Made by a program: the position numbers and the translations under genes
In this document: positions 1 through 10,081 of the stretch, one piece after another
Layout of the letters: the number at the start of each line of letters is the position of its first letter
Numbering within the stretch: position 1 is the stretch's first letter
Notes under the pieces: generated by a model
Database searches by the model: none
What the model saw: only the letters and a program-made list of their open reading frames with translations
What the model was told of the DNA's origin: nothing
DNA from: Casuarina equisetifolia
Taxonomy: Eukaryota > Streptophyta > Magnoliopsida > Fagales > Casuarinaceae
Reading direction: 5' to 3'
Length of the DNA: 64,000 nucleotides
NCBI GenBank assembly: GCA_028551475.1
Contig: CM052355.1
Location: 26,253,580-26,317,579 of the forward strand

Positions 1-938
1 ATCTCTTCGTTCTTGACTTGAATCTTTCTGGACCAAGTCTCAAATCTATAAACCGGTTTCTTCTTCAACAGATCCATGTGTTTTAGGTTTCATAATCACT
101 CGATTTTATCACCCCTTTCTCGTTCGTTCAACCTGGTCTTAGAAGAACTTCACGGGTCGCTTCTTTTTCTCCACAAATCACTTTAATAAAAGCATGGGTT
201 TCATAGATTAGGTTTCTCTCTTCATAAAGCATGCCAGGCTGCATGGATTCCGTAGTCGTACAGCTCGGATTTAGCTCGGGAGCGTTGAACCGGGTCTGGG
301 TCGGGGTCTTGGGTCGTGAACTGGACTGCCGGATCGCGCGGGCCTGCATGGACTCGGCTGGATTACGGAACTTTATCTCTGCATGCTAGGCTGGTTTTGT
401 TGAACAAAACGGGGCCGAAAAGTACCGGGCCTTGGACTTCTAATTTGGGCTCACTAACTGGAGTGCACTGTTGGGTTTCACGGAGCGAAGGGGCTACATA
501 AACTAACCTTCTAAATCAATTTTCCTACAAAATATTCATATATTTTTTTCCTTACATTAAAAAAAATACAAACAATAAAATAATATATTATTTCTAATAA
601 ATCTTAACCACTTTTAGGAAATTTTTTGCTTTATAATATTTGATATTATAATTTACACTTCTTCATTTCCTATAGTACATAAATCGTAAAAAATATTTAA
701 ACATAAATTTTAAAATGTTTTGTCACATTTTCATGAAATATATTTCTTTTTTACTTTTCATTATCTTCAAAATAACAATGGAATCACAATATTCCTAACA
801 AAGTTCGCATACCAAGATCCTGAGCCTATGTTCGGAGTGACGTCTTGCTTTGAGTACATAACTTAGATGCTTAAGCTTGGGCCTATATTGATGCTCTAGC
901 TTTGTTTTTATAGGTTTGGAGGTCCGGGTTAGGAGCCC
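1..938. other. Non-coding stretch of unit 1: GC-rich block then AT-rich block
   Basis: Positions 230-500 are clearly richer in GC than the surroundings, and 500-800 are very AT-rich. Short open frames on both strands (for example 128-349 minus and 316-501 plus) overlap each other and resemble no family I know. No gene is called. The counterparts are 22979-23916, 40493-41430 and 57996-58933. Confidence 0.5.
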
Positions 939-1777
939 AGACTAGAGGTGACAAATGGGATGCCCAAGTTTAGGGTCCAATTGGACTCTAAGGTGTGGGA
1001 ACAAGTTTCAGATGGTTAGATTCGGGTATACAGGTTTGTGCCTAGGCTTGGACCTTTGTTCAGCAAGTACCTTAGTTCGGGATCTTATGTGCAGTAAGCA
1101 AGTTTGGATTTGTAGGTTCTGTACTAGGTTTGGATTCCCAAACCTAGACCTTACCCACACTAGTGATGGACCTAAATCAAGGCCCTGATCTTGGGCCCCC
1201 AGACTAGAGGTGACAAATGGGATGCCCAAGTTTAGGGTCCAATTGGACTTTAAGGTGTGGGAATGAGTTTTAGATGGTTAGATTCGAGTTTACAGGTTTG
1301 TGCCTAGGCTTGGACCTTTGTTCAGCAGGTACCTTAGATCGGGATCTTATGTACAGTAAGCAAGTTTGGATTTGTAGGTTCTGTACTAGGTTTGGATTCC
1401 TAAACCTAGACCCCACCCACACCAGTGATGGACCCGAATCAAGGCCTTGATCTTGGGCCCCCATACTAGAGGTGATAGATGGGATGCCCAAGTTTAGGGT
1501 CCAATTGGACTCTAAGGTGTGGAAACAAGTTTTAGACGGTTAGATTCGGGTATACAGGTTTGTGCCTAGGCTTGGACCTTTGTTCAACAGGTACCTTAGA
1601 TCGGGATCTTATGTGCAGTAAGCAAGTTAGGATTTGTAGGTTTTGTACTAGGTTTGGATTCCCAAACCTAGACCCCACCCACACTAGTGATGGACCCGAA
1701 TCAAGGCCTTGATCTTGGGCCCCCAAACTAGAGGTGATAGATGGGATGCCCAAGTTTAGGGTCCAATTGGACTCTAA
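939..1777. repeat. 262 bp tandem satellite, 3.2 copies (unit 1)
   Basis: The motif actagagg recurs at 941, 1203, 1465 and 1727, an exact 262 bp spacing. The last copy stops after about 50 bp, where the left inverted-repeat arm begins. Monomers differ by a few substitutions. Each monomer holds a 10 bp inverted repeat (ctaggtttgg, 4 bp loop, ccaaacctag), with one mismatch in the second monomer. The open frames within the monomers only reflect the repeat. Confidence 0.93.
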
Positions 1778-2380
1778 GATGAGGAGGTGACTTGTCAATT
1801 CTATATGATAAAGTAAGATTGTTACTTATTTATGATAATGTTAGTGAGGTTGCATTTATTATGATCTATAACTTTTTTGAATAATATATTTCTTTCTTTT
1901 CTATTTGGTACAAAAAAAATAATCAACAAGAAAGAATACCGAGTTCTATTACAAATTAATTAATACCGAGTTCTATTACAAATTAATTAGCTGTAATGAC
2001 TTTAATTTGCACATTACAACAATAAAACATTTCATGTTGTTAGAACAATGGTTTAACATAAAGCTTATGCAAAAGAAAGTTGAGTCAAGCCCTAGCTTTA
2101 TCTTCCCCAGATACACCTTTTACTACTTCACATGATCTTGTCACCTTTTCGTGACAGTTTCTTAAAAAATCAAATTTTGTAGGTTTAGCGAAAGCGTGTA
2201 GTGTGGCCTACAGCTCGACCACATAGAATTGCATTTGTTGGTTTTGGATATTCATCTCTCCAGGAATTTACAGAAGAATAGACGCGGAGATAGAATTGTT
2301 GGCCTAAATATTGGCGAGCCCAATTCTCAGACCTTACATTCCACATTCCCACATTATCCAGGGGCATGTAAATTGCAGTC
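1778..2380. repeat. Large inverted repeat, left arm (unit 1)
   Basis: This stretch is the diverged reverse complement of 5553-6112. It covers the end of the satellite boundary, an AT-rich stretch and most of the last SKS exon. Matching landmarks include the tgtcac/gtgaca stem (2138-2156 against about 5733-5755) and the gtttaacataaagcttatgc segment. A 26-27 bp direct repeat lies inside it at 1938-1990. Unit 1 lacks 30 bp here that the other units, and the right arm, retain. Confidence 0.88.
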
Positions 2381-4437
2381 CATGACTGAGGATAAACCTG
2401 TAATAAGAACAATTTATACAAGAAAATATTCATCAATTCTCTCAGAGAAAGCGACATGTTTTGCTGTTAGGTAGATTTCAGATATGAATGGACTAGTGAA
2501 ATGAAAAGATATTGCTTAGGTCTTGTAGAACACACAAACTAATTGAGTTCTCAAAAAGATTTCGCAACGTATCTGTACAGTGCAACGAGAAATTGTGTCT
2601 CTTAAATTGTAACTCAATTTACTTGCAGGTGACCACTGCCCTCCATCGATCCTACGGATCACAAAATGATCATCTCATCAAAAATCAAGAATACGAAATT
2701 GCTTCACTTTTGAAAATAGTAGGAAATGGCAATAAACACATCTGATTTTGCAACTTGCTATAGAACTTACTAAAATCTTATGTATAAACAAACCTACCCA
2801 ACGACAAAGAAGTTATGGCCATCTATGTGCCATGACTGCACAGTGTCTTCCGGATTCTCGAACATAATTTCAACAAAGCCTCTGAAGTCAGCACCCATAA
2901 CTGAAGTTTAGAGGTAAGCACCACCACCAGTCAGATTGTCTGGAATGCTTCCAACGGAAAATACCCCTGGGATCTTGAAGAAGTCGGCAAGCTTAAGTGG
3001 TGTATCAACTGGGATGAAGGATACACTATTGACAGCATATCTCTGCTTGCCATTGGTAACTTGAGCAGAGCTAGCAAGTCTGAAGGTACGGGTGGTGTTA
3101 ATCATTCCATAATGGTAAGAACCTTGGGGATTAGGTCTTGGCCAATTTGCAGTGAGATTCTGTCTGGTTTGATACATGATACAAAATAAGTAAGCTACCA
3201 TTTGGTTATTACTAGAAAGGTTTAGAAAATCAAAAACATGTAATAGGCAACACAACTACATCAAAAACTACTTACACAGTTGGTCTACTCTCAGAACCAT
3301 TAGTTGAAACAAGGTCAATCTGTATCACATATTGCTTAACTATGGGTGTTACAAGCACAAGATAAGTTCTTAGGTTCCACATATCATTACCAGTCCGGTA
3401 CTTTATAACATCACTTAGTTTTTCTTCCTATAACAAGCCACGCATACGATCAGCTTTCATTTAGAAAGTAATAGCAAAGTGTACATGAGAGATTGGGCTT
3501 GTTCTAGAAACCAATCAATCTGAGTAGTTGGCCCACCTAGAGGGGGGCCGGAAGCACTACCTGCTGAGTTACTGTAATGAAGAATCGTGGTTGATGTGAG
3601 CAGTTGAGAGGTAAAATGAGTTGAGACCACAATGTAGTAATCTTGTGGTGGCTGATCCGCAGTGACCAGTACCGAGTAGGATTGTCCCAGATGGACGTCA
3701 AGGGAGTCATAAATATTTTGGAGCATATGGGTTCCTTCCACCTCTACCAGTAGGATCTTGTGACCCTGGAATCTGACATTAATGGAGGTTGTAAGCCCCA
3801 CATTGGATATCCGAAACCTGTATGTCTTGCCTGCCCGAAAAATTTGATATAAGTTTTATTAACACCAAAGTTATATCAATATAAGGGACTAAACAATTTC
3901 GTAGCAATCCTACTTATCAAAATTATTTACCTTGATCAACTGTGAATGTATTCCCATTTGAACCACAACCACTAATAAGAAGTCCATGAGGGAAGGGGAG
4001 ATCACTCCCATTCTCTAAAATTGCTCTCAAATCCTGCATCATTCGAAAAAAGACAGTCAATAGACAAATAGAACATGCTTATATGCACCCAAGTAGTTAT
4101 ATTTACAAATTTTTGCCAGATCAGAGAATACACTCTATACAATGAGGTCTTTAAGCAAGCACTTACAGTGTGATTCTTTTTGTACCAATCACCGACTAAT
4201 AGGAAGAAATCCCCAGTGGGAGGTGGGAAAGGTACAGGAATGATTGAGCGGCTAGCGATTCTGATTCCACCATATCCCCCCGCGGCCTTGTGTAACGCAA
4301 GGGAAGGGAAGTAGAAGTAGCTGCCAATCTAATCCTTGACTTGGAGAACATAAGTGAAGTTTTGCCCTGGCGGGATGGGGCAGTTTGTGCTGTAGACTCC
4401 ATCCTGCCATGAGTTCCTTCTCTGCTGGACACCATTC
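2185..4437 (-). pseudogene. SKU5-similar (SKS) multicopper oxidase-like pseudogene, 5'-truncated (unit 1)
   Basis: Six exons can be read on the minus strand: 4167-4437, 3931-4033, 3485-3830, 2798-3163, 2573-2651 and 2185-2397. The frame is continuous across every junction. The product resembles the plant SKU5/SKS (L-ascorbate oxidase homologue) family, with recognisable stretches NGVQQRRNSWQDGVY, YDSLDVHLGQSYSVLVTADQ, RPNPQGSYHYGMINTTRT and SENWARQYLGQQFYLRVYS. This family comprises secreted or membrane-anchored cupredoxin-fold proteins. It is broken: the first exon (signal peptide and start of cupredoxin domain 1) is absent; a TAG at 4329-4331 replaces Gln in VKDQIG; a TAA at 2908-2910 replaces Gln after GGAYL; and the donor after exon 2573-2651 reads AT instead of GT. 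There are no frameshifts, so decay looks recent. The last exon overlaps the left inverted-repeat arm. Confidence 0.9.
3276..3427 (-). other. Exon-like open segment inside an SKS intron
   Basis: This lies in the intron between SKS exons 3485-3830 and 2798-3163. The minus strand has an AG acceptor (gttatag), a 152 bp open stretch reading about KYRTGNDMWNLRTYLVL, and a strong donor (gtaagtag). It does not match SKS proteins. Because 152 is not a multiple of 3, including it would break the SKS frame. It stays open in all four units. I do not recognise it; it could be chance or a captured exon. Confidence 0.35.
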
Positions 4438-5552
4438 CTAAACAAAGAACGATGGCACCTTCCAGTTAGTGAATGTCAAATTATCTACTGGTCCTAGCAA
4501 AGACTATCAACCGAATTTGGTAAAGATACATAAAACTAGCTTTTGCAATCCACATCAGAAACCGTGCCTTTCAAACATTTCTCTTTGCCCTGCTTTTAGT
4601 TGGGATAATCCTTAAGCTTGCTTCATGCCCGCAATTAGAATCAATTGGAACCATCATTTGCCTAGTCTAGGAGGCCACAATCAACATGATCTAGAAGTTA
4701 ACTCCATTTTGACACGATTATGAATTGTATAATATAATATTAAGAACTTGATATTACACAAGACCCAGGTGATCCCGTCCATTTAGATAATTCATTTTGT
4801 GAACTCTAAGTCTAATATGAATTCTATGAGGCTTTTCACTCTTTGCTGAGCTGAAGTTTCACCAAAATGAGTACCTGCCAATTCCAATCACCTTCTGAAA
4901 CCTAAAACCAAAATGCCATCATTTTAAGACTTGGAGCTCAGTGTTCTGGACCCAATTCGAAGCTCAGTGTCTTGGACCCAAAGAATTGGGTTCATTCTAG
5001 CCGTTTGGATTTGCCTGCTGGAAGTTGGTAGATTCTAAGTGGAGCTACAATAGAGATAATCCAATAGCAAAACTAATAATAATGATAGTTGCTCCATTTA
5101 TTGATAATATGGCGGCAAAGCCAAGAACTTCTACAGCTTTTAGAGATATTAATACACTATATATATTATCGATTTTTTTCCAACACACTTAAGTTACCCT
5201 AGTCTTGTAATTTCTCCTATCATGCCGCTCTTCATATTTGTTCATTGCTACAATTATCCTCTACAATATAGAAAGCTTTGGTGGCTGGAGAGAGAGTCTA
5301 GCATTGATGCTTTAGCCATAGCAAAATTTTACACGTAGTTAGTAACATGCTGCGGCAATTCCAAGGAACAATGAGAGCCCAGTAATCATGAAATTGGGCC
5401 TGACAAAGTTTGAAAGGCCTCATAGAATTTGTGTTAGGCTTAGAGTTCACAAGAGGAATTATATAATTATTATTTTCAATATTTTAAAATTTTGACATCA
5501 AAATTTTTTGAGAGAAAACATATGAATATTTTCTTGTGTAAATTGTCCTTTT
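4438..5552. other. Non-coding spacer upstream of the SKS remnant (unit 1)
   Basis: I looked here on the minus strand for the missing first SKS exon and did not find it. There is a short imperfect repeat (agctcagtgttctggaccca / agctcagtgtcttggaccca) at 4933-4981. Nothing else is recognised. The counterparts are 27445-28560, 44953-46068 and 62462-63577. Confidence 0.5.
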
Positions 5553-6112
5553 CACTGGGGCAGTTTACATGCCCCTAGATAATCTGGGAATGAGGAACGT
5601 AAGGTCTGAGAACTGGGCTTGCCTTGCAAATCCCTAGAAAGATGAATATTCGAAACCAACAAATGCAATTCTATGTGGACACTACACGCCTTCACTAAAC
5701 TTATAAAATTTGATTTTTTAAGAAACTGTCACGAAAGGGTGACAGGATCACGTATGTGAACTAGTTATAGGTGTATCTACAAATGATGAAGCTGCGGCTT
5801 GAGTTGAGCTTTCTTTTGCATAAGCTTTATGTTAAACTATTGTTTAGACATTAGAAAATATTTTATTGTTGTAATGTGTAAATTAAAGTCATTATAGATA
5901 ATTAATTTGTAATGGAACTTGGCATTCTTTTTCATTGATTATTTTTCATGCTTGGAGTTATTCTTTCATTTTTTTAATTTGTTCTAAATAGAAATATATA
6001 TATATTATTCAAAAAAGTTGTAGATCATAATAAATGCAACCCCAATAACATTATCATAAATGAGTAACGATTTTAATTTTTTTACATAGAACTCACAAGC
6101 CACCTTCTCATC
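5553..6112. repeat. Large inverted repeat, right arm, with inverted SKS last-exon fragment (unit 1)
   Basis: Reverse-complement match to 1778-2380. On the plus strand 5561-5640 still reads as a degenerate version of the SKS C-terminal exon (YMPLDNLGMRNVRSENWA), so part of the gene was copied in inverted orientation. The gap between the arms is about 3.2 kb and holds the other SKS exons. Confidence 0.87.
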
Positions 6113-6124
6113 ATCAATTCTTGG

Positions 6125-6976
6125 AAAGTTCAAATGAAATAGAAGCAAAATATCAATATAGACAAAATAAATATGAAGCTATAATTTATAAATTCCTTAG
6201 ATGATTAGCACCCTTTTAAACTCACATTTTAGTCGTATTTCGTCCACCAAAACTTAAAACTACTATTTTAACCTCTTATTTAAAATTCATTTCAAATTGG
6301 ATACTTTTGCCACGCCCTTTCTTTTTGACAAAGCCTTCTAAATTTTGACCGATTTTCGGTCTATTTCATGAAACTTAATGACTTAATTTAGCTTTTCAAA
6401 GTTTGAGTTTTCGCAAACTTGGATTGGTGTTGTCATCCAAATTTTTATTTTTGCAAAATAATAAGGGACTCATTGTTGAGAAAAACATCATTGAATATAA
6501 AAATGATACTTGAATTGTTAGAAAGAAAGAAGGAAAGATTCATTTTGCTGGAAGTTCAAATGAAATAGAAGCAAAATATCAATATAGACAAAATAAATAT
6601 GAAGCTATAATTTATAAATTCCTTAGATGATTAGCACCCTTTTAAAATCACATTTTAGTCGTATTTCGTCCACCAAAACTTAAAACTACTATTTTAACCT
6701 CTTCTTTAAAATTCATTTCAAATTGGATACTTTTGCCACGCCCTTTCTTTTTGACAAAGCCTTCTAAAGTTTGACCGATTTTCGGTCTATTTCATGAAAC
6801 TTAATGACTTAATTTAGCTTTTCAAAGTTTGAGTTTTCGCAAACTTGGATTGGTGTTGTCATCCAAATTTTTATTTTTGCAAAATAATAAGGGACTCATT
6901 GTTGAGAAAAACATCACTGAATATAAAAATGATACTTGAATTGTTAGAAAGAAAGAAGGAAAGATTCATTTTGCTG
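6125..6976. repeat. 425 bp tandem duplication, only in unit 1
   Basis: The block beginning gttcaaatgaaatagaagc at 6128 recurs at 6554, a 426 bp spacing, with only a few differences between copies. Units 2 and 3 have one copy. The duplicated block lies just downstream of the F-box stop codon and contains no gene. Confidence 0.95.
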
Positions 6977-7004
6977 GAAATTACTTGAACTTTCTGCAGG
7001 ACAT

Positions 7005-8309
7005 TCACCTATCATCCCAAAACAGACCAACTAGTAATAGACACGACCAAAATGCGCATAGGACAAAGATATTAGAATACTCAAATGCTAGGTAAAGGAA
7101 TTCAATGACTAGTAGACAGTAAATGGCAGCTTCAATATAAGGAAGGATTTCTCCAGAACGAGCAAGCCAATTGGGTTGCCCGAGATCTCCGTGTTGCACG
7201 TTCAGCAGGACAAGGCTTTCCACATACTTCTCAGAATAAAAAGACGTTGCCGGGCCACGGAAGGGAAGACCCACAGTCCGCTGGCTGCTTTGTTCGTAAG
7301 AAAATAATTTTCCCCCCTTATTTAGCAGAACATTACCACACTCCCCAAAGCCTATCACCCGATCTGGAGATTTTACATTGTTGATATCAAACAGTTTGGT
7401 CCAAGATTCAACCACTCCATACTCTTTCATCACCCACACGGATATTGAATCCTCCACCATGCTGTTGCGGAGGACAAGAGCTAGCATACCGTCGACAACA
7501 ACAACGCTCCAGTTATGCAGCACTTGTAAACTCCTGGGCATACCCACTTCACGAAACGTATCATCCTCCATATCAAACGATACGATCACATTGCGTCGCG
7601 CACCCGGATGCTGTTGTGGAACGATCGCTGGCCAGTGGACTGCGCAGTTTAGGAAAGCTAACGAGAAACACTCCTGAAGATAATAGAGAGGACCGGGGTC
7701 CATAATAGTGCGCCAAGTGCGGGTTCGAAGCGTATAAATCTGAACCAAACATGGGATTGGACGGATGGGACTGCGTATAAATTTGTTATGATACGCAATC
7801 CTCACCAATTTGTAATCATCGGTCTTAGGAGCATACCCAAAGCCATGACACAATCCAGACAAACCTTGAGCTCTGATTCCAACATTAGGATTCGGAAGGG
7901 TTATGACTTTCTGAATAGAAGGGTTCCAAAGAAAATATGAGCCATTTAAGGGAACCACAAACTCAGTAGCGAGACAAAGTAGGCCATTGGATGAACCCAC
8001 TATGAACTTTGACTGGTTGATTTGCCGGTGTATGCTGCGCCATTCTATGAAATTGCGGCAGTGGAAAGGGTCGTCGAAAGAGGGAAGAGTGAGACGCCCT
8101 ATCTTAAGGTGGTCGTCGAAATGGGCGAGGAAAAGATATGGTGGCTGTTTGGGGTTGGAACGAGAGCGATTGAGGTGGGTGGTGATGAAGTGGGGGCTGG
8201 AGATGAGAAAGCACCATGTCTTAGAAACACACTTGAATCTGATAATTGCCTTCACCGGTAACCAGGACAGAATCTCGAAGAGAACCCCATCTGGAAGACC
8301 GTCTGACAT
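7005..8309 (-). CDS. F-box protein with F-box-associated region and hydrophobic C-terminal tail (unit 1)
   Basis: 434 aa from the Met of MSDGLPDGVLFEIL. An upstream Met would add 33 residues that do not look like an F-box protein, so the shorter start is preferred. The F-box occupies about residues 3-45 (LPVKAIIRFKCVSKTWCFLI). It is followed by motifs typical of the plant F-box-associated (FBA) interaction region: SNGLLCLA (108-115), FLWNPSIQKVITLPNP (127-142), GFGYAPKTDDYKLV (157-170) and YVESLVLL (362-369). In the known family the F-box binds SKP1 in an SCF ubiquitin ligase and the FBA region recruits substrate; the substrate here is unknown. The last 40 residues (about 394-431) are strongly hydrophobic, which is unusual and could be a tail anchor. 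Single exon, no internal stops. Confidence 0.88.
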   Translation of the reverse strand: MSDGLPDGVLFEILSWLPVKAIIRFKCVSKTWCFLISSPHFITTHLNRSRSNPKQPPYLFLAHFDDHLKIGRLTLPSFDDPFHCRNFIEWRSIHRQINQSKFIVGSSNGLLCLATEFVVPLNGSYFLWNPSIQKVITLPNPNVGIRAQGLSGLCHGFGYAPKTDDYKLVRIAYHNKFIRSPIRPIPCLVQIYTLRTRTWRTIMDPGPLYYLQECFSLAFLNCAVHWPAIVPQQHPGARRNVIVSFDMEDDTFREVGMPRSLQVLHNWSVVVVDGMLALVLRNSMVEDSISVWVMKEYGVVESWTKLFDINNVKSPDRVIGFGECGNVLLNKGGKLFSYEQSSQRTVGLPFRGPATSFYSEKYVESLVLLNVQHGDLGQPNWLARSGEILPYIEAAIYCLLVIEFLYLAFEYSNIFVLCAFWSCLLLVGLFWDDR

Positions 8310-9265
8310 CGTCTTTCTCTGGGTAGCAATTGAAGAGATTCGGTTTTGATGAATAGATGAATTCTGGCAGATTACCTGAATAGCAAAGGAGTGCAAAGAT
8401 AAAAACAATCAAATTATAAAGTCAGCTCTAAAAATAAAAAAATAAAAAAGCTTTTATAAGATAGAAAACAAAGAAAAAGTTAATAACATCAAAATTTAAA
8501 AGGTAAGAAAAATCACTTCCCTTTCTTGCTGCGTGATTTACCAAAAGAGAAAGAAGAAGACACTTCTTCAAGTCAATGACCATGAAGGTAACTCAAAGGA
8601 CTTAAGTATCGATATAGTAAGTTTTGTTATTCTTTTTTGGTACATTCTTAACTAATTAGTAGCAGTCCCTGCTAAAAATATTTTATCAAATCGTTCTTGC
8701 CGAATAAATCAAAAGAAATCACAAACTAGTATCATGGTGTCTTTATGCCTATTAAAAACTCACTTTTTTTTTTCTTTTTCTTTTCTCTAATCTACTTCTT
8801 CACAAAGGAACATACTCGTTTTGAGTCAAAAGTGGGAAACCTCATGAAAAGAGAAATGTCTGATTAGGCATGATTTGGAAAATATCTCTTATGAAATGAG
8901 AATATCAAACGAACTTTTTGCTGCAAAGTGTAGCTTTAGGAAAACTTCATAAATTTAAGCAAATACTTTCCAAACTAGAGAGGATGTATTACCAAAAAAA
9001 AAAAACCTTAAATATTTATGATGCAAACTCTTTACAAAACAAGTTTCCTTTTACTATTGGGCAGTGTGAATATTGCTTCAAAAATTACAAAAGATATCTT
9101 TCTTTTCTTGGAGGAATATGCAAGACCCAAAATGAGAGGTGATTTCATTATTATGTGGAAGGATTTAATTAGAGTTGATGAAGATTTCTAATAATTTGAT
9201 AATTGATTTGTAAGTACAGGAATATCTCACCAATCAAAAATAACAAGATATGAGTATTTAATGAC
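8310..9265. other. 5' flank of the F-box gene; duplicated segment (unit 1)
   Basis: AT-rich non-coding sequence. Positions about 8400-8720 and 8820-9090 are repeated in diverged form at 10870-11180 and 11328-11590, showing that a segment including the F-box gene was once duplicated within the unit. A gtaatctgcc donor-like site just upstream of the ATG could mark a leader intron, but this is uncertain. Confidence 0.55.
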
Positions 9266-9484
9266 CTAATTTGGCTCTTTGTTTTCAAAGTTTGAAGAAA
9301 CATCAGCTGAATATGCAAAAATAAGTACATAGCAAAGCCCAAAAATGACATTGCCAACATTACGAAGGATTGCTCCATTACGAGCACGCCAATTGGGCAA
9401 CCACTTCCAGTTACTCAACACAGCCACATACAACCAATGGACCTCCAAGGGGCAAGACTCCATAAGAGGAAGAATTCGCCGCAA
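9266..9484 (-). pseudogene. Fragment resembling the F-box gene C-terminal tail (unit 1)
   Basis: The minus-strand reading NWRARNGAILRNVGNVIFGL parallels the F-box tail NWLARSGEILP plus its hydrophobic segment. Upstream of this the similarity is lost. In units 2 and 3 the frame is interrupted by a TAG just before the matching part. It is taken as a decayed fragment. Confidence 0.5.
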
Positions 9485-9641
9485 GATAATCTAGTACAAC
9501 GATGCTTCTGCACCTTTCGACGTGTCAAAAGGCCATATGGGGTAGGTTGGAAAGCTTGTAAACAGCAAAGAATAGATCATCAATTGTGATAAAACGCAAG
9601 CATACCTACTCTGTTGTCCAAGTGATTAAAGTTACTAGGAT

Positions 9642-9668
9642 TTGCATTGTACAAGTGATACAATGCAA
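9642..9668. repeat. Perfect 10 bp hairpin
   Basis: ttgcattgta and tacaatgcaa are exact reverse complements separated by a 7-base loop. It lies just upstream of the truncated small membrane-protein copy. The same hairpin occurs in units 2 and 3. No function is known to me. Confidence 0.6.
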
Positions 9669-9688
9669 GCAAAAGTTCCTAGATTCAT

Positions 9689-10081
9689 CTCGTCGCCTTC
9701 CTCAATGTTACTGATTTCCACCTGAGAATGACGGCCGGGTTAGAATGGATACAGTTACCACACGCTATAGGCCCTCCCTTGCTAGCCACCATAATTTTCA
9801 TCAACGGTCTCATGATAATCAAAAATCGTCTAATGGAGGTTGCAAACGACAATTTCGCAAGTCATGTCTCTGTGCTCACACCGGAGATCAATGTCTTTCT
9901 CATAGGTATTTTTTTCTCTCCTTTTTCTCTCTTTAGTTCACATTCACTATCTTGATGTTAAATCTTTGTAGGAACTTTGATATTCCTCCTTCTGCTCATA
10001 CACGCCATGCATCGGATTGCAAGTGTGCTTACTTACATGGTACATGTCAGAAATTTTGCAAATCCACCTTCCGAACGATGA
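9689..10081 (+). pseudogene. N-truncated third paralogue of the small two-exon membrane-protein family (unit 1)
   Basis: Exon 9689-9905 and exon 9972-10081 join in frame at the same phase-1 intron position as the two intact paralogues. The product contains DFHLRMTAGLEW, LLATIIFINGLMIIKN and LLLLIHAMHRIASVL, matching the gene at 21165. The first transmembrane segment and start codon are missing; a TAG lies in frame just before the similarity begins. The first internal Met (9728) would give a 95 aa product. The reading frame and splice sites are undamaged, so expression of a short form cannot be excluded. Confidence 0.7.

Noticed and set aside
128..501. Overlapping opposite-strand open frames in the GC-rich stretch
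   Set aside because: No family resemblance, no splice or promoter context, and high GC alone explains the lack of stops.
939..1777. CRISPR-like array
   Set aside because: The whole 262 bp monomer repeats without unique spacers, and the context is a plant genome.
1008..1798. Three similar minus-strand open frames of 73-88 aa
   Set aside because: They are the same frame repeated by the 262 bp satellite, and a one-base deletion closes one of them in units 2-4.
4196..4435. 79 aa minus-strand open frame
   Set aside because: It is an out-of-frame shadow of the first surviving SKS exon, whose correct frame reads NGVQQRRNSWQDGVY.
7378..8349. Plus-strand open frames of 79-120 aa
   Set aside because: They lie wholly opposite the F-box coding sequence and look like antisense shadows.
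8310..8408. F-box protein start 33 residues upstream
   Set aside because: The added residues do not resemble F-box proteins, which normally start a few residues before the F-box as MSDGLPD does. The stretch is probably leader sequence.
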